The translations under genes and the position numbers were made by a program. A DNA stretch of 24,174 bases from Bacteroidales bacterium (GTDB lineage: Bacteria; Bacteroidota; Bacteroidia; Bacteroidales; Paludibacteraceae): contig CAAFZS010000012.1 of assembly GCA_900767595.1 (NCBI GenBank), positions 1 to 24,174 on the forward strand. Reading direction: 5' to 3'. Numbering within the stretch: position 1 is the first letter of the stretch; each line of letters opens with the position of its first letter. The notes under the pieces are model-generated. The model was not told where the DNA came from and did not search any database. It worked only from the letters and a program-made list of their open reading frames with translations. This document shows, in pieces, positions 1 through 6,977 of this stretch.

Positions 1-19
1 GAGTAGAGGAGTAGGGTGA
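1..19. repeat. Inverted copy of the 928-946 repeat at the window start
   Basis: The first 19 bases are the exact reverse complement of 928-946, the beginning of the octad repeat upstream of the metallophosphoesterase gene. The match interrupts the conserved C-terminal part of that gene. It is either a chimeric contig end or one arm of a true inverted repeat around the gene; I favour the artefact. Confidence 0.7.
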
Positions 20-925
20 AAAATAGAGACCATGGACTTCGTAGAAGAACCAGGAGGCAGGAGTCCAAGAGCCAAAGCGCAACTGACCGCAATGGGTGTG
101 ACCCGCTAAAGTGAGCGGGATATCCTCACGCTGCGATTCCATCACCTCGTGATGCCATTGGCTAGGGTCGTGCGTCAAAAGAATCTTAAAGTTTGCAGCA
201 CCGGTAACGGCTTTTGCCAAATCGCCTTTCCGCAAAGGCGGATGTTGGTCACTATGGAAGAAACGAAACCAGTCATCACTCTGGTTCATACAGCCGCAAA
301 CACTGACCGTATCCTCTCCGCGAACGATATCTATATGGTCGTTATTCAGCACCGTCCAACCCAACAAGTCCCTCTCCAACCGCGTCATAACCGCGGCTAT
401 ACTATCGAGGTCGGGAGCTTGATGCCCATACGGCAAGAAATCGTGATTGCCAAGAACAGAAACGATACCGTCCTTTGCCTGCAATCGACTCAGCCAAGGC
501 ACGAGAGGAGCCACCTCCGCCGTATCCAACGAGACAAGGTCACCGGTAAAACAGATGAGATCCGGCTTCGCGGCATTAATGCTATCAATAACGCGACCTA
601 ATTGGTCCTCGTGACCATAGAACGAACTGAGATGAAAATCAGAGATATGCACGATGGTATACCCGTCAAACGAGGCAGGAAGAGTGTCGTAAGACAAGTC
701 TATTTCGGTCTTGTCAAGCTCCCACCGCCCCCAATAATAGCCATAGGCTATTGCGATCAGCATAAGCGCCATCGCAAGTAGGGTTACGAGGGCAAAGGGT
801 CCCACCTTAGGCCGAACACGATGACGCCCTCGCTGAATCGCCACAGCGATGAGATACGCCATTCCTCCCGCCATCACCAGCAGGATACAAAAGAACACAA
901 TAATATATACAAAAAACCTCGACAT
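1..925 (-). CDS. Membrane-anchored metallophosphoesterase (YkuE-like), 3' end cut by window edge
   Basis: Reading from the ATG at 925, 308 codons stay open to the window edge, so the gene is partial. Two hydrophobic helices (about residues 5-30 and 44-64) are followed by a calcineurin-like phosphoesterase domain. Its metal-ligand motifs are all present: D96/H98 (ISDFH), D129 (TGDL), N160/H161 (GNHD), H252 (LTHD) and H276/H278 (GHTH). This is the arrangement of YkuE-type, membrane-bound, metal-dependent phosphoesterases; the substrate is not predictable. Family members usually run on for roughly 25-35 residues after the HGLY motif seen at 298-301. Here the reading enters a copy of an intergenic repeat instead, so the last seven or so residues are probably not real. 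The gene lies 31 bp downstream of the arginine deiminase gene on the same strand and may be co-transcribed with it. Confidence 0.85.
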   Translation of the reverse strand, partial: MSRFFVYIIVFFCILLVMAGGMAYLIAVAIQRGRHRVRPKVGPFALVTLLAMALMLIAIAYGYYWGRWELDKTEIDLSYDTLPASFDGYTIVHISDFHLSSFYGHEDQLGRVIDSINAAKPDLICFTGDLVSLDTAEVAPLVPWLSRLQAKDGIVSVLGNHDFLPYGHQAPDLDSIAAVMTRLERDLLGWTVLNNDHIDIVRGEDTVSVCGCMNQSDDWFRFFHSDQHPPLRKGDLAKAVTGAANFKILLTHDPSQWHHEVMESQREDIPLTLAGHTHCGQLRFGSWTPASWFFYEVHGLYFSPYSST

Positions 926-932
926 AATCACC

Positions 933-971
933 CTACTCCTCTACTCCTCTACTCCTCTACTCCTCTACTCC
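933..971. repeat. 8-bp tandem repeat (CTACTCCT)n between two minus-strand genes
   Basis: There are four perfect copies of CTACTCCT at 933-964 and a partial fifth to 971. On the minus strand the unit reads AGGAGTAG, so each copy supplies both a GGAG core resembling a Shine-Dalgarno sequence and a TAG stop. The stop codon of the arginine deiminase gene (957-959) lies inside the array, and the metallophosphoesterase ATG follows 8 bp after it. Copy number could vary by slippage. Confidence 0.9.
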
Positions 972-2213
972 CCTCTGCATCACTTGCGTCATACAATGCG
1001 CAGCCCCGTAGCCGCAAATCAGCTGCTCCAGCGGGATCCATTCGACCTTAACCCCATGCGCTTGCAGTGCCTGCCGATAAGCCGTAGACTGCCCGCCAAC
1101 CGCCATAATATGGCGCGGCGCGATGGTGAGGTAGTTATTGGCATAATGTAGTTCGTCTTCCTCCTCGATGGGGATGATAGTAAACCCACGCTGATGTAAG
1201 AGTTCGACAAAGGATGCATCCTTTGTCTCTAGTCGATAAGCGGTCTCCCCTTTAGCGCGCACATACACGTCAGCGGATATATAATAGGGGTCACCCTCCG
1301 GTGCATTCTTCCGACGCGCCACCATCGTACAGAGGTCCTTATCGATAATATTAAAATAGGTATCTAAGTGCATCTCTAATTGCCATTGGCAATGTTGTTT
1401 AGGTACGATGACGGTGTCGTGACCAAACACATCATTCGCCAGCATCTGTTCGATCGCTTCTTGGTTCGTGCGCATGCCGCACCCGATGAACGATACCGTT
1501 CCCGCAGGGATATAGTCGCCCCCTTCCATACGTCCCTCACCCTCAATCTCGTAGATAGGGGTGATACCTAACGCCTCGTAACAAGCGCGGATGATGCGTG
1601 TCTCCGGTGCGCGCTGGGTGGAGTTCATCTTGCAGATGACTTGTCCCTTCGGGGTCGTGATACTCTGATCCCTCGTGAAATAGAGGTTCATAAGCGGCTG
1701 ATGCTCGTAGGAGGCCTCAAAACCGGTGTTGAGGTCCGTGGAACGCAAGTGAATCGTCGGTTGCAAGAGTAGCACTCGGATCAAGTCCTCGCGACTCATC
1801 TTACTGAGGACGGTTTGGCGATAAGTCTCGCCCATCCTAGCGGCCTCCGCTTTATTGAGGACCGAGACATCGTAAACGAGCACCTGTTCGGCTAACTCAC
1901 GCAGTTGCTGAATATCCATTTGACGGAGGATATCGTCAACGGTATACACCTGTATCCCGTTTTGGCGAAGCATCTCGATATAGTGCCGATGTTCCGCTGC
2001 CGCAGAATCGACATCGAAGTAGTGTTCAAACAGCCCTCCGGCAGGATGGCTGACGCCGTCAAAGAGTTCAACCCCGGGGGTATGCATAAGGATGGTCAAA
2101 GCAGGGTCCCATTCCGCTTGCGGACAGAGAGAACGGTCCGTAACGTCCACCGGACGAGAGGGAGTGCAGGACAATAGAACGAAGGCTAAGATGGGAATGA
2201 TGAATTTGTGCAT
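957..2213 (-). CDS. Arginine deiminase family lipoprotein
   Basis: The 418-residue product belongs to the arginine deiminase branch of the amidinotransferase superfamily, which hydrolyses arginine to citrulline and ammonia. It has the expected motifs in order: HTPGVEL, FEHYFDVDSAAAEHRHY, NLYFTRD, the EGGD motif, GCGMRTN, HLDTYF and a C-terminal GAAHCMTQ carrying the catalytic cysteine. Length matches family members of about 410 residues. The oddity is the N-terminus: MHKFIIPILAFVLLSC is a typical lipoprotein signal with the lipidated cysteine at residue 16, so the enzyme should be anchored outside the cytoplasm rather than acting in the cytoplasmic ADI pathway. No carbamate kinase or ornithine transcarbamoylase gene is in view. 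The start is fixed by the signal peptide and by a promoter whose -7 box ends 55 nt upstream. Confidence 0.9.
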   Translation of the reverse strand: MHKFIIPILAFVLLSCTPSRPVDVTDRSLCPQAEWDPALTILMHTPGVELFDGVSHPAGGLFEHYFDVDSAAAEHRHYIEMLRQNGIQVYTVDDILRQMDIQQLRELAEQVLVYDVSVLNKAEAARMGETYRQTVLSKMSREDLIRVLLLQPTIHLRSTDLNTGFEASYEHQPLMNLYFTRDQSITTPKGQVICKMNSTQRAPETRIIRACYEALGITPIYEIEGEGRMEGGDYIPAGTVSFIGCGMRTNQEAIEQMLANDVFGHDTVIVPKQHCQWQLEMHLDTYFNIIDKDLCTMVARRKNAPEGDPYYISADVYVRAKGETAYRLETKDASFVELLHQRGFTIIPIEEEDELHYANNYLTIAPRHIMAVGGQSTAYRQALQAHGVKVEWIPLEQLICGYGAAHCMTQVMQRGVEE

Positions 2214-2255
2214 AAGAATGAAGAATGACTAATGAAGAATGAAGAATGACTAATA
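2214..2255. repeat. Heptad repeat (AAGAATG/ACTAATG), a 21-bp unit present twice
   Basis: There are six heptads in register: AAGAATG, AAGAATG, ACTAATG, then the same three again with one final change. The array fills almost all of the 5' untranslated region of the arginine deiminase gene and ends at its start codon. The same heptad vocabulary appears at 23010-23058, in the opposite orientation relative to its downstream gene. Confidence 0.9.
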
Positions 2256-2268
2256 TTGAATTTCGGTG

Positions 2269-2300
2269 CAAAGATACATAAAAAATTCCATATATGCAAA
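2269..2300 (-). promoter_or_regulatory. Promoter of the arginine deiminase gene
   Basis: On the minus strand a -33 TTTG (2297-2300) and a -7 TATCTTTG (2269-2276) are separated by exactly 20 nt. This fits the Bacteroidetes housekeeping sigma consensus (TTTG / TAnnTTTG). The predicted start near 2263 gives a leader of about 50 nt. Confidence 0.8.
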
Positions 2301-2316
2301 TAAATTTGCAAAAATA

Positions 2317-2348
2317 TTTGCGTATGTCAAAAAAAAGCAGTATCTTTG
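2317..2348 (+). promoter_or_regulatory. Promoter of the nqr operon
   Basis: A -33 TTTG (2317-2320) and a -7 TATCTTTG (2341-2348) are separated by 20 nt and face away from the arginine deiminase promoter. The leader would be about 45 nt, AT-rich, and without a Shine-Dalgarno sequence before the nqrA ATG at 2401. Confidence 0.82.
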
Positions 2349-2400
2349 CACGCTGTTTTGTGAGTAAAAACAAACACCATATAAAATAAATTAACGCATT

Positions 2401-3762
2401 ATGCAACAGATTAAACTGAAAAAAGGGTTGGACATTCCGATGGACGGACGGGCAGCACTGACGTATGGCAGTGCCAATCGACCGGCTATCTATAAGATTG
2501 TTCCCGACCAGTACGCCGGACTGACACCGAAGCTCATGGTGAAGGAAGGCGAACAAGTGAAAGTAGGTTCTCCCCTACTCCACGACAAGCAGTTTGAGGA
2601 TTTGCTGGTGACATCGCCCGTAAGCGGTAAAGTCGTAGAGATCAACCGTGGCGAGCGAAGGAAAGTGATGTATATCGCCATCGAGGCCGACACCGAGATG
2701 AAGTACGAGACTTTCCCCGTGACAGGCAAAGAGGCAAACGTCAAAGCACTGCTGCTGCAATCGGGTTTATGGACGTACATCAAACAGCGTCCCTACGACT
2801 GCATCGCAATGCCCAGTAAACAACCCAAGGCGATCTTCATCTCCACGTTTGACAGTGCTCCTTTGGCACCGGACTACACGTTTGTGATGCAAGGGAAAGC
2901 GAACCTGATTCAAGCCGGTATCGACGCGCTGAGCAAGCTCGCTCCCGTGTATGTAGGAATGGACGCTAAGAAGAGCTGTGCAGAGTTCGCGGGACTGAAG
3001 AACTGCACGAAGTACAGTGTAGCAGGTCCCCACCCTGCCGGCAACGTAGGTGTACAGATTAACCACGTAGCCCCGATAGCGAAAGGCGAGACGGTGTTCA
3101 CGGTGAACATCCAGGATGTAGCCCGTATCGGTAAGTTCTTCCTTAAAGGGATGGTGGATCAAGAGCGCGTGATTGCCCTCACGGGTGACATGGCGTATGA
3201 GCCTAAGTACTACCGTATGTTACCGGGTATGACGATGGGCGCGTTCGTGAACTGCAATGCACACAAAGAGTTAGCCGTTCGTTATATCTGCGGTAACGTG
3301 CTGAGCGGAACGCAAAAGAGTGCAGATGAGATCATCTGCTATCGCGCTAATCAGATTACGATTATTGCCGAAGGTACGGAGAACCACGAGTTCATGGGAT
3401 GGTTGATGCCTCGCTTCAACGATTTCAACGCAACGCACACCGATCCGGCTAAGATGTTGGACAACGGTTTATGGTATTGGCTCTTTGGTCCTAAGCAATA
3501 CAAGTGGGATGCCCGCATGAAAGGCGGTCGCAGAGCGATCATCGTCAGCGGCGAGTACGACAAGGTCTTCCCGATGGATATCTATCCGGAGCAACTGATT
3601 AAGGCTATGATTGCCGGTAACATCGACAAGATGGAGCAATTAGGCGCCTACGAGGTAGCACCGGAAGACTTCGGGTTATGCGAGTATATATGCACATCGA
3701 AGATGCCGCTGCAAGCGATTGTAAGTGAAGCATTAGCGAACTTAAGAAAGGAGGTAGAGTGA
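2401..3762 (+). CDS. nqrA: Na+-translocating NADH:quinone reductase subunit A
   Basis: This 453-residue protein starts with IKLKKGLDIPMDG, the recognisable NqrA N-terminus, and has the usual family length of about 450 residues. NqrA is the peripheral cytoplasmic subunit of the six-subunit Na+-NQR, which couples NADH oxidation and quinone reduction to Na+ export. It is the first gene of a six-gene operon in the classical order A-F. The ATG at 2401 lies about 50 nt after a good -7 box. Its stop overlaps the nqrB start by one base (TGATG), implying translational coupling. Confidence 0.97.
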   Translation: MQQIKLKKGLDIPMDGRAALTYGSANRPAIYKIVPDQYAGLTPKLMVKEGEQVKVGSPLLHDKQFEDLLVTSPVSGKVVEINRGERRKVMYIAIEADTEMKYETFPVTGKEANVKALLLQSGLWTYIKQRPYDCIAMPSKQPKAIFISTFDSAPLAPDYTFVMQGKANLIQAGIDALSKLAPVYVGMDAKKSCAEFAGLKNCTKYSVAGPHPAGNVGVQINHVAPIAKGETVFTVNIQDVARIGKFFLKGMVDQERVIALTGDMAYEPKYYRMLPGMTMGAFVNCNAHKELAVRYICGNVLSGTQKSADEIICYRANQITIIAEGTENHEFMGWLMPRFNDFNATHTDPAKMLDNGLWYWLFGPKQYKWDARMKGGRRAIIVSGEYDKVFPMDIYPEQLIKAMIAGNIDKMEQLGAYEVAPEDFGLCEYICTSKMPLQAIVSEALANLRKEVE

Positions 3763-4958
3763 TGGATAAGTTTTATCAAATATGGAAACGTTTCGGTAAG
3801 AACTTCGAAGAAGGCGGCAAGCTCAACAAGTTGAGCAGTTTCTACGATGCTTTTGATACGTTCCTGTTCACACCGAGTACCACCGCCCGCAAGGTGGGTG
3901 CTCATATCCACGACGGTAACGACAGCAAGCGTACGATGATCATAGTCGTATTGGCTTTAGTGCCGGCTTTGCTGTTCGGTATGTTCAACACCGGTTACCA
4001 ACATTTCCTCGCTACGGGCGAGATAGTGAAGGGCGCGATGACGTGTGCCCTCTTCTGGAAAGCCTTTGGCTTCGGTTTGTTGGCGGTATTGCCGTTTATT
4101 ATCGTATCGTACGTAGTAGGACTGGGTATCGAGTTCACGGTAGCGCAGTTCAAGCACGAAGAGGTGGCAGAGGGATTCCTGGTAACGGGTTTCCTCATTC
4201 CGCTGATTGTGCCGATTGACACTCCGTTATGGATGGTAGCTATTGCTACGGCTTTTGCGGTAGTGTTTGCCAAGGAAGTGTTTGGCGGTACGGGATACAA
4301 CATCTTCAACGTAGCGCTTATCACGCGTGCGTTCCTATTCTTTGCTTATCCGTCGCACATGACGGGTGACGAGCCGTTCATTCGCACGGCAGGCACCTGG
4401 GGTTGGGACAACGGTAAGACGTTGGTCGATGGCTTCAGTGGTGCTACTCCGTTGACGGAGATGGCCACGAGTGCCGATGCAAGTTTTATGCCCGCAGACT
4501 TCTGGACGATGTTCAACGGTCTGATTCCCGGTTGCGTAGGTGAGACCTGCTGCTGGGCTATTCTGTTGGGTGCCCTCCTGCTGTTATGTACGGGTGTGGC
4601 TAGTTGGAAGATCATGGTATCGATTTTGGCTACAGCCGGTGTGACCGCTGCGTTGGTGAACGCTTTTGGTCCGGAGACGGCGATGGCTAATTATCCTTGG
4701 TACATGCATCTGGTATCGGGCGGTTTGCTGTTTGGTGCTGTGTTCATGGCCACCGACCCTGTGACGGCTGCCCGTACGGAAGTAGGTAAATGGATATACG
4801 GTGCGCTGATTGGTTTTATGGTGATTGTTATTCGCGTGTTCAACGCGGGTTATCCTGAAGGCATGATGCTCGCCATCCTGTTAGGAAACGCCTTCGCTCC
4901 GCTGATTGACTGGTGCGTGATTCGAGTTAATGTTAATAAACGTCTTAAAAGAGCATAA
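3762..4958 (+). CDS. nqrB: Na+-translocating NADH:quinone reductase subunit B
   Basis: This is an integral membrane subunit of 398 residues. The motif FSGATPLT places the covalently bound FMN on Thr229, corresponding to the phosphoester-linked FMN threonine of characterised NqrB proteins. Several hydrophobic helices follow from about residue 57 onward. NqrB takes part in Na+ translocation and passes electrons to riboflavin and quinone. I start at the ATG at 3762 rather than the in-frame GTG one codon upstream. The ATG shares a base with the nqrA stop and has an AGGAGG Shine-Dalgarno sequence (3749-3754) at good spacing. A gene for ApbE, the flavin transferase needed to attach this FMN, is not in the window. 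Confidence 0.97.
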   Translation: MDKFYQIWKRFGKNFEEGGKLNKLSSFYDAFDTFLFTPSTTARKVGAHIHDGNDSKRTMIIVVLALVPALLFGMFNTGYQHFLATGEIVKGAMTCALFWKAFGFGLLAVLPFIIVSYVVGLGIEFTVAQFKHEEVAEGFLVTGFLIPLIVPIDTPLWMVAIATAFAVVFAKEVFGGTGYNIFNVALITRAFLFFAYPSHMTGDEPFIRTAGTWGWDNGKTLVDGFSGATPLTEMATSADASFMPADFWTMFNGLIPGCVGETCCWAILLGALLLLCTGVASWKIMVSILATAGVTAALVNAFGPETAMANYPWYMHLVSGGLLFGAVFMATDPVTAARTEVGKWIYGALIGFMVIVIRVFNAGYPEGMMLAILLGNAFAPLIDWCVIRVNVNKRLKRA

Positions 4959-4960
4959 CT

Positions 4961-5080
4961 ATGGCAAAACAATTTGTATGTAAAGTGTGTGGATACGTCC
5001 ACACCGGAAATCAGGCTCCAGACGTATGTCCGATGTGCGGAGAAAAAAACTGCTTTGAGGAAGTGAAGAAAAAACGTTTC
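4961..5080 (+). other. Rubredoxin-like four-cysteine domain fused to NqrC
   Basis: Codons 1-40 of nqrC encode CxxC-(12 residues)-CxxC with the GYVH and APDVCPMCG signature of the rubrerythrin-type rubredoxin fold. Spacing and flanking residues fit a mononuclear Fe(Cys)4 site, though zinc binding cannot be excluded from sequence. Confidence 0.85.
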
Positions 5081-5734
5081 TCTACGGAGTCAAATGGATA
5101 TACAATCATTTATGCCACGGTGTTGGTAGTGATTGTGGCGGTAGCGTTAGCGGCCGTTAGTCAGGTGCTGTCGAAGCGTCAGCAAGCGAATGCGTTGCTG
5201 GACAAGCAGAAACAGATATTGGTAGCGCTTAATCAGGATGTGAATACGGTAGCAGATCCGGCTAAGCTGTATATGGAGTTGTGTCAAGACACGATCCCTT
5301 GCGGCGAGACGGAAGCGTATGTATTCGATGTAGAAGGCGCCACGAAGTATGTACTACGCCTCCACGGACAAGGTCTATGGGGCGGTATTGGTGGTTATTT
5401 AGCTTTAGACGAGGATAAGAACACCGTCTTTGGTGTGAACTTCAACCACGAAGGAGAGACTCCGGGTTTGGGTGCAGAGATCACCACGGCTAAGTTCCGT
5501 AATCAGTTCAATGGCAAGCATATCAAGGATGCCGAGGGCGTTATCCGTTCGATTGCCGTTCTCAAGTCCGGTAAGGCAGCTGAGGAAGGTCAAGAGCAGG
5601 TAGATGCCTGGGCCGGTGCCACGATCACCTCTACGGGTGTGAACGATATGTTGGTTGCTAACTTGGCAGAATATGCCACGTTCTTGAACGAAGTAGAATC
5701 CAATGAAGAAATGGAGGTCAAAGATGTTGAGTAA
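4961..5734 (+). CDS. nqrC: NqrC with N-terminal rubredoxin-like domain
   Basis: The 257-residue product has two parts. Residues about 47-257 are NqrC: one membrane helix (about 47-70), then the extracytoplasmic FMN-binding domain, with DAWAGAT placing the covalent FMN on Thr221. Flavin-transferase sites usually read Dxx(S/T)GAT, so Ala at position 218 is a variation. Residues 1-40 are an addition: CKVCGYVH with C7 and C10, then CPMCG with C23 and C26, followed by FEEV, closely resembling the rubredoxin-like domain at the end of rubrerythrins. It would bind one Fe (or Zn) and should face the cytoplasm. The ATG at 4961 is 2 bp after the nqrB stop, so the extension is not an annotation artefact: starting lower would leave an unexplained 130-bp gap inside a tight operon. 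The next gene overlaps by 11 bp. Confidence 0.95.
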   Translation: MAKQFVCKVCGYVHTGNQAPDVCPMCGEKNCFEEVKKKRFSTESNGYTIIYATVLVVIVAVALAAVSQVLSKRQQANALLDKQKQILVALNQDVNTVADPAKLYMELCQDTIPCGETEAYVFDVEGATKYVLRLHGQGLWGGIGGYLALDEDKNTVFGVNFNHEGETPGLGAEITTAKFRNQFNGKHIKDAEGVIRSIAVLKSGKAAEEGQEQVDAWAGATITSTGVNDMLVANLAEYATFLNEVESNEEMEVKDVE

Positions 5735-6350
5735 AAACACGAAAGAGGCATTTGTCAATCCTCTGAATTTGAATAACCCTGTACTGGTACAGATCTTAGG
5801 TATCTGTTCGGCGTTAGCGGTAACGGTACAACTCAAGCCGGCACTGGTGATGGGTGTATCGGTAACGATCATTGTAGCGTTATCGAATGTCGTTATCTCG
5901 CTGATCCGCAAGTCGATTCCGATGCGTATCCGTATCATCGTACAACTGGTGGTAGTGGCTGCGTTGGTGACGATTGTGAGTGAGATATTAAAAGCGTTTG
6001 CTTACGATGTAGCGATGCAGTTAAGCGTATATATCGGATTGATCATCACGAACTGTATTCTGATGGGACGTTTGGAAGCGTTTGCTATGACGAACAGTCC
6101 TCTGGAATCGCTGATGGACGGTCTTGGCAACGGTTTAGGTTATGCAGCTATCTTGGTTATCGTAGCTTTCTTCCGCGAGTTATTAGGTAGCGGTAAGATC
6201 CTCGGTTATCAGATTATCCCCGAGAGTTGGTATATTACCAATGGCGGATGGTACGAGAACTGCGGTATGATGTTAATGCCGGCTATGGCGTTGATATTGG
6301 TAGGCTGCGTGATATGGATTCATCGTTCTATAAATGAAGAAAAGAAATAA
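5724..6350 (+). CDS. nqrD: Na+-translocating NADH:quinone reductase subunit D
   Basis: This is a 208-residue polytopic membrane subunit. Cys28 in LGICSAL and Cys111 in TNCILMG are the conserved pair that, together with two cysteines of NqrE, coordinates the intramembrane iron centre of Na+-NQR. I place the start at 5724, not at the in-frame ATG at 5703: the shorter form begins MLSKNTKEAF as in relatives and has a GGAGG element (5713-5717) at proper spacing. It overlaps the nqrC end by 11 bp. Confidence 0.96.
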   Translation: MLSKNTKEAFVNPLNLNNPVLVQILGICSALAVTVQLKPALVMGVSVTIIVALSNVVISLIRKSIPMRIRIIVQLVVVAALVTIVSEILKAFAYDVAMQLSVYIGLIITNCILMGRLEAFAMTNSPLESLMDGLGNGLGYAAILVIVAFFRELLGSGKILGYQIIPESWYITNGGWYENCGMMLMPAMALILVGCVIWIHRSINEEKK

Positions 6351-6353
6351 GGT

Positions 6354-6962
6354 ATGGAACACGCAATTAGTTTATTTGTCCGCAGTATTTTTGCCGACAA
6401 TATGATATTCGCCTTCTTCCTGGGTATGTGTTCATACCTGGCAGTAAGTAAGGACGTGAAGACGGCTGCAGGTTTAGGCGTAGCAGTGGTGTTTGTACAA
6501 ACCATCACGCTGCCTATCAACTACCTGTTGCAAGTATATGTACTGACACCCCTCGGATTGGGGTATCTGAGTTTTATCCTGTTCATTGCCGTGATTGCAG
6601 CTATTGTGCAGTTGGTAGAGATGGTGGTGGAGAAGTTCAGTCCCGCGTTGTATAACTCGCTGGGTATCTTCCTGCCGCTGATTGCCGTTAACTGCGCTAT
6701 CATGGGTGGTAGTTTGTTCATGCAACAACGTGTACTGCTCGATGCAGAGAACGTGAAAGCAATTGCTAACCTTGGTGACGCTTTTGCCTTCGCTATCGGT
6801 AGCGGACTGGGATGGATGCTGGCTATTGTAGCTTTAGCAGGTATAAGAGAAAAAATGGAGTACAACGACGTACCCAAGCCCTTGCAGGGTATCGGTATCA
6901 CGTTCATCACCGTAGGATTGATGGCGTTAGCGTTTATGTGCTTCTCAGGTTTAAACATTTAA
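6354..6962 (+). CDS. nqrE: Na+-translocating NADH:quinone reductase subunit E
   Basis: This 202-residue, very hydrophobic protein is paralogous to NqrD with inverted topology. Cys26 (LGMCSYL) and Cys114 (VNCAIMGG) supply the other two iron ligands of the shared NqrD/E centre. It starts 3 bp after the nqrD stop, as expected for stoichiometric co-translation. Confidence 0.97.
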   Translation: MEHAISLFVRSIFADNMIFAFFLGMCSYLAVSKDVKTAAGLGVAVVFVQTITLPINYLLQVYVLTPLGLGYLSFILFIAVIAAIVQLVEMVVEKFSPALYNSLGIFLPLIAVNCAIMGGSLFMQQRVLLDAENVKAIANLGDAFAFAIGSGLGWMLAIVALAGIREKMEYNDVPKPLQGIGITFITVGLMALAFMCFSGLNI

Positions 6963-6977
6963 TAGGAGGACAAGAAA

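Noticed and set aside
149..601. Plus-strand open frame of 150 codons
   Set aside because: It lies antisense to the metallophosphoesterase, whose metal-binding motifs are all intact; the plus-strand reading shows no domain.
933..971. CRISPR array
   Set aside because: The repeats are contiguous 8-bp units with no spacers. The heptad arrays at 2214 and 23010 fail for the same reason, and no cas genes are present.
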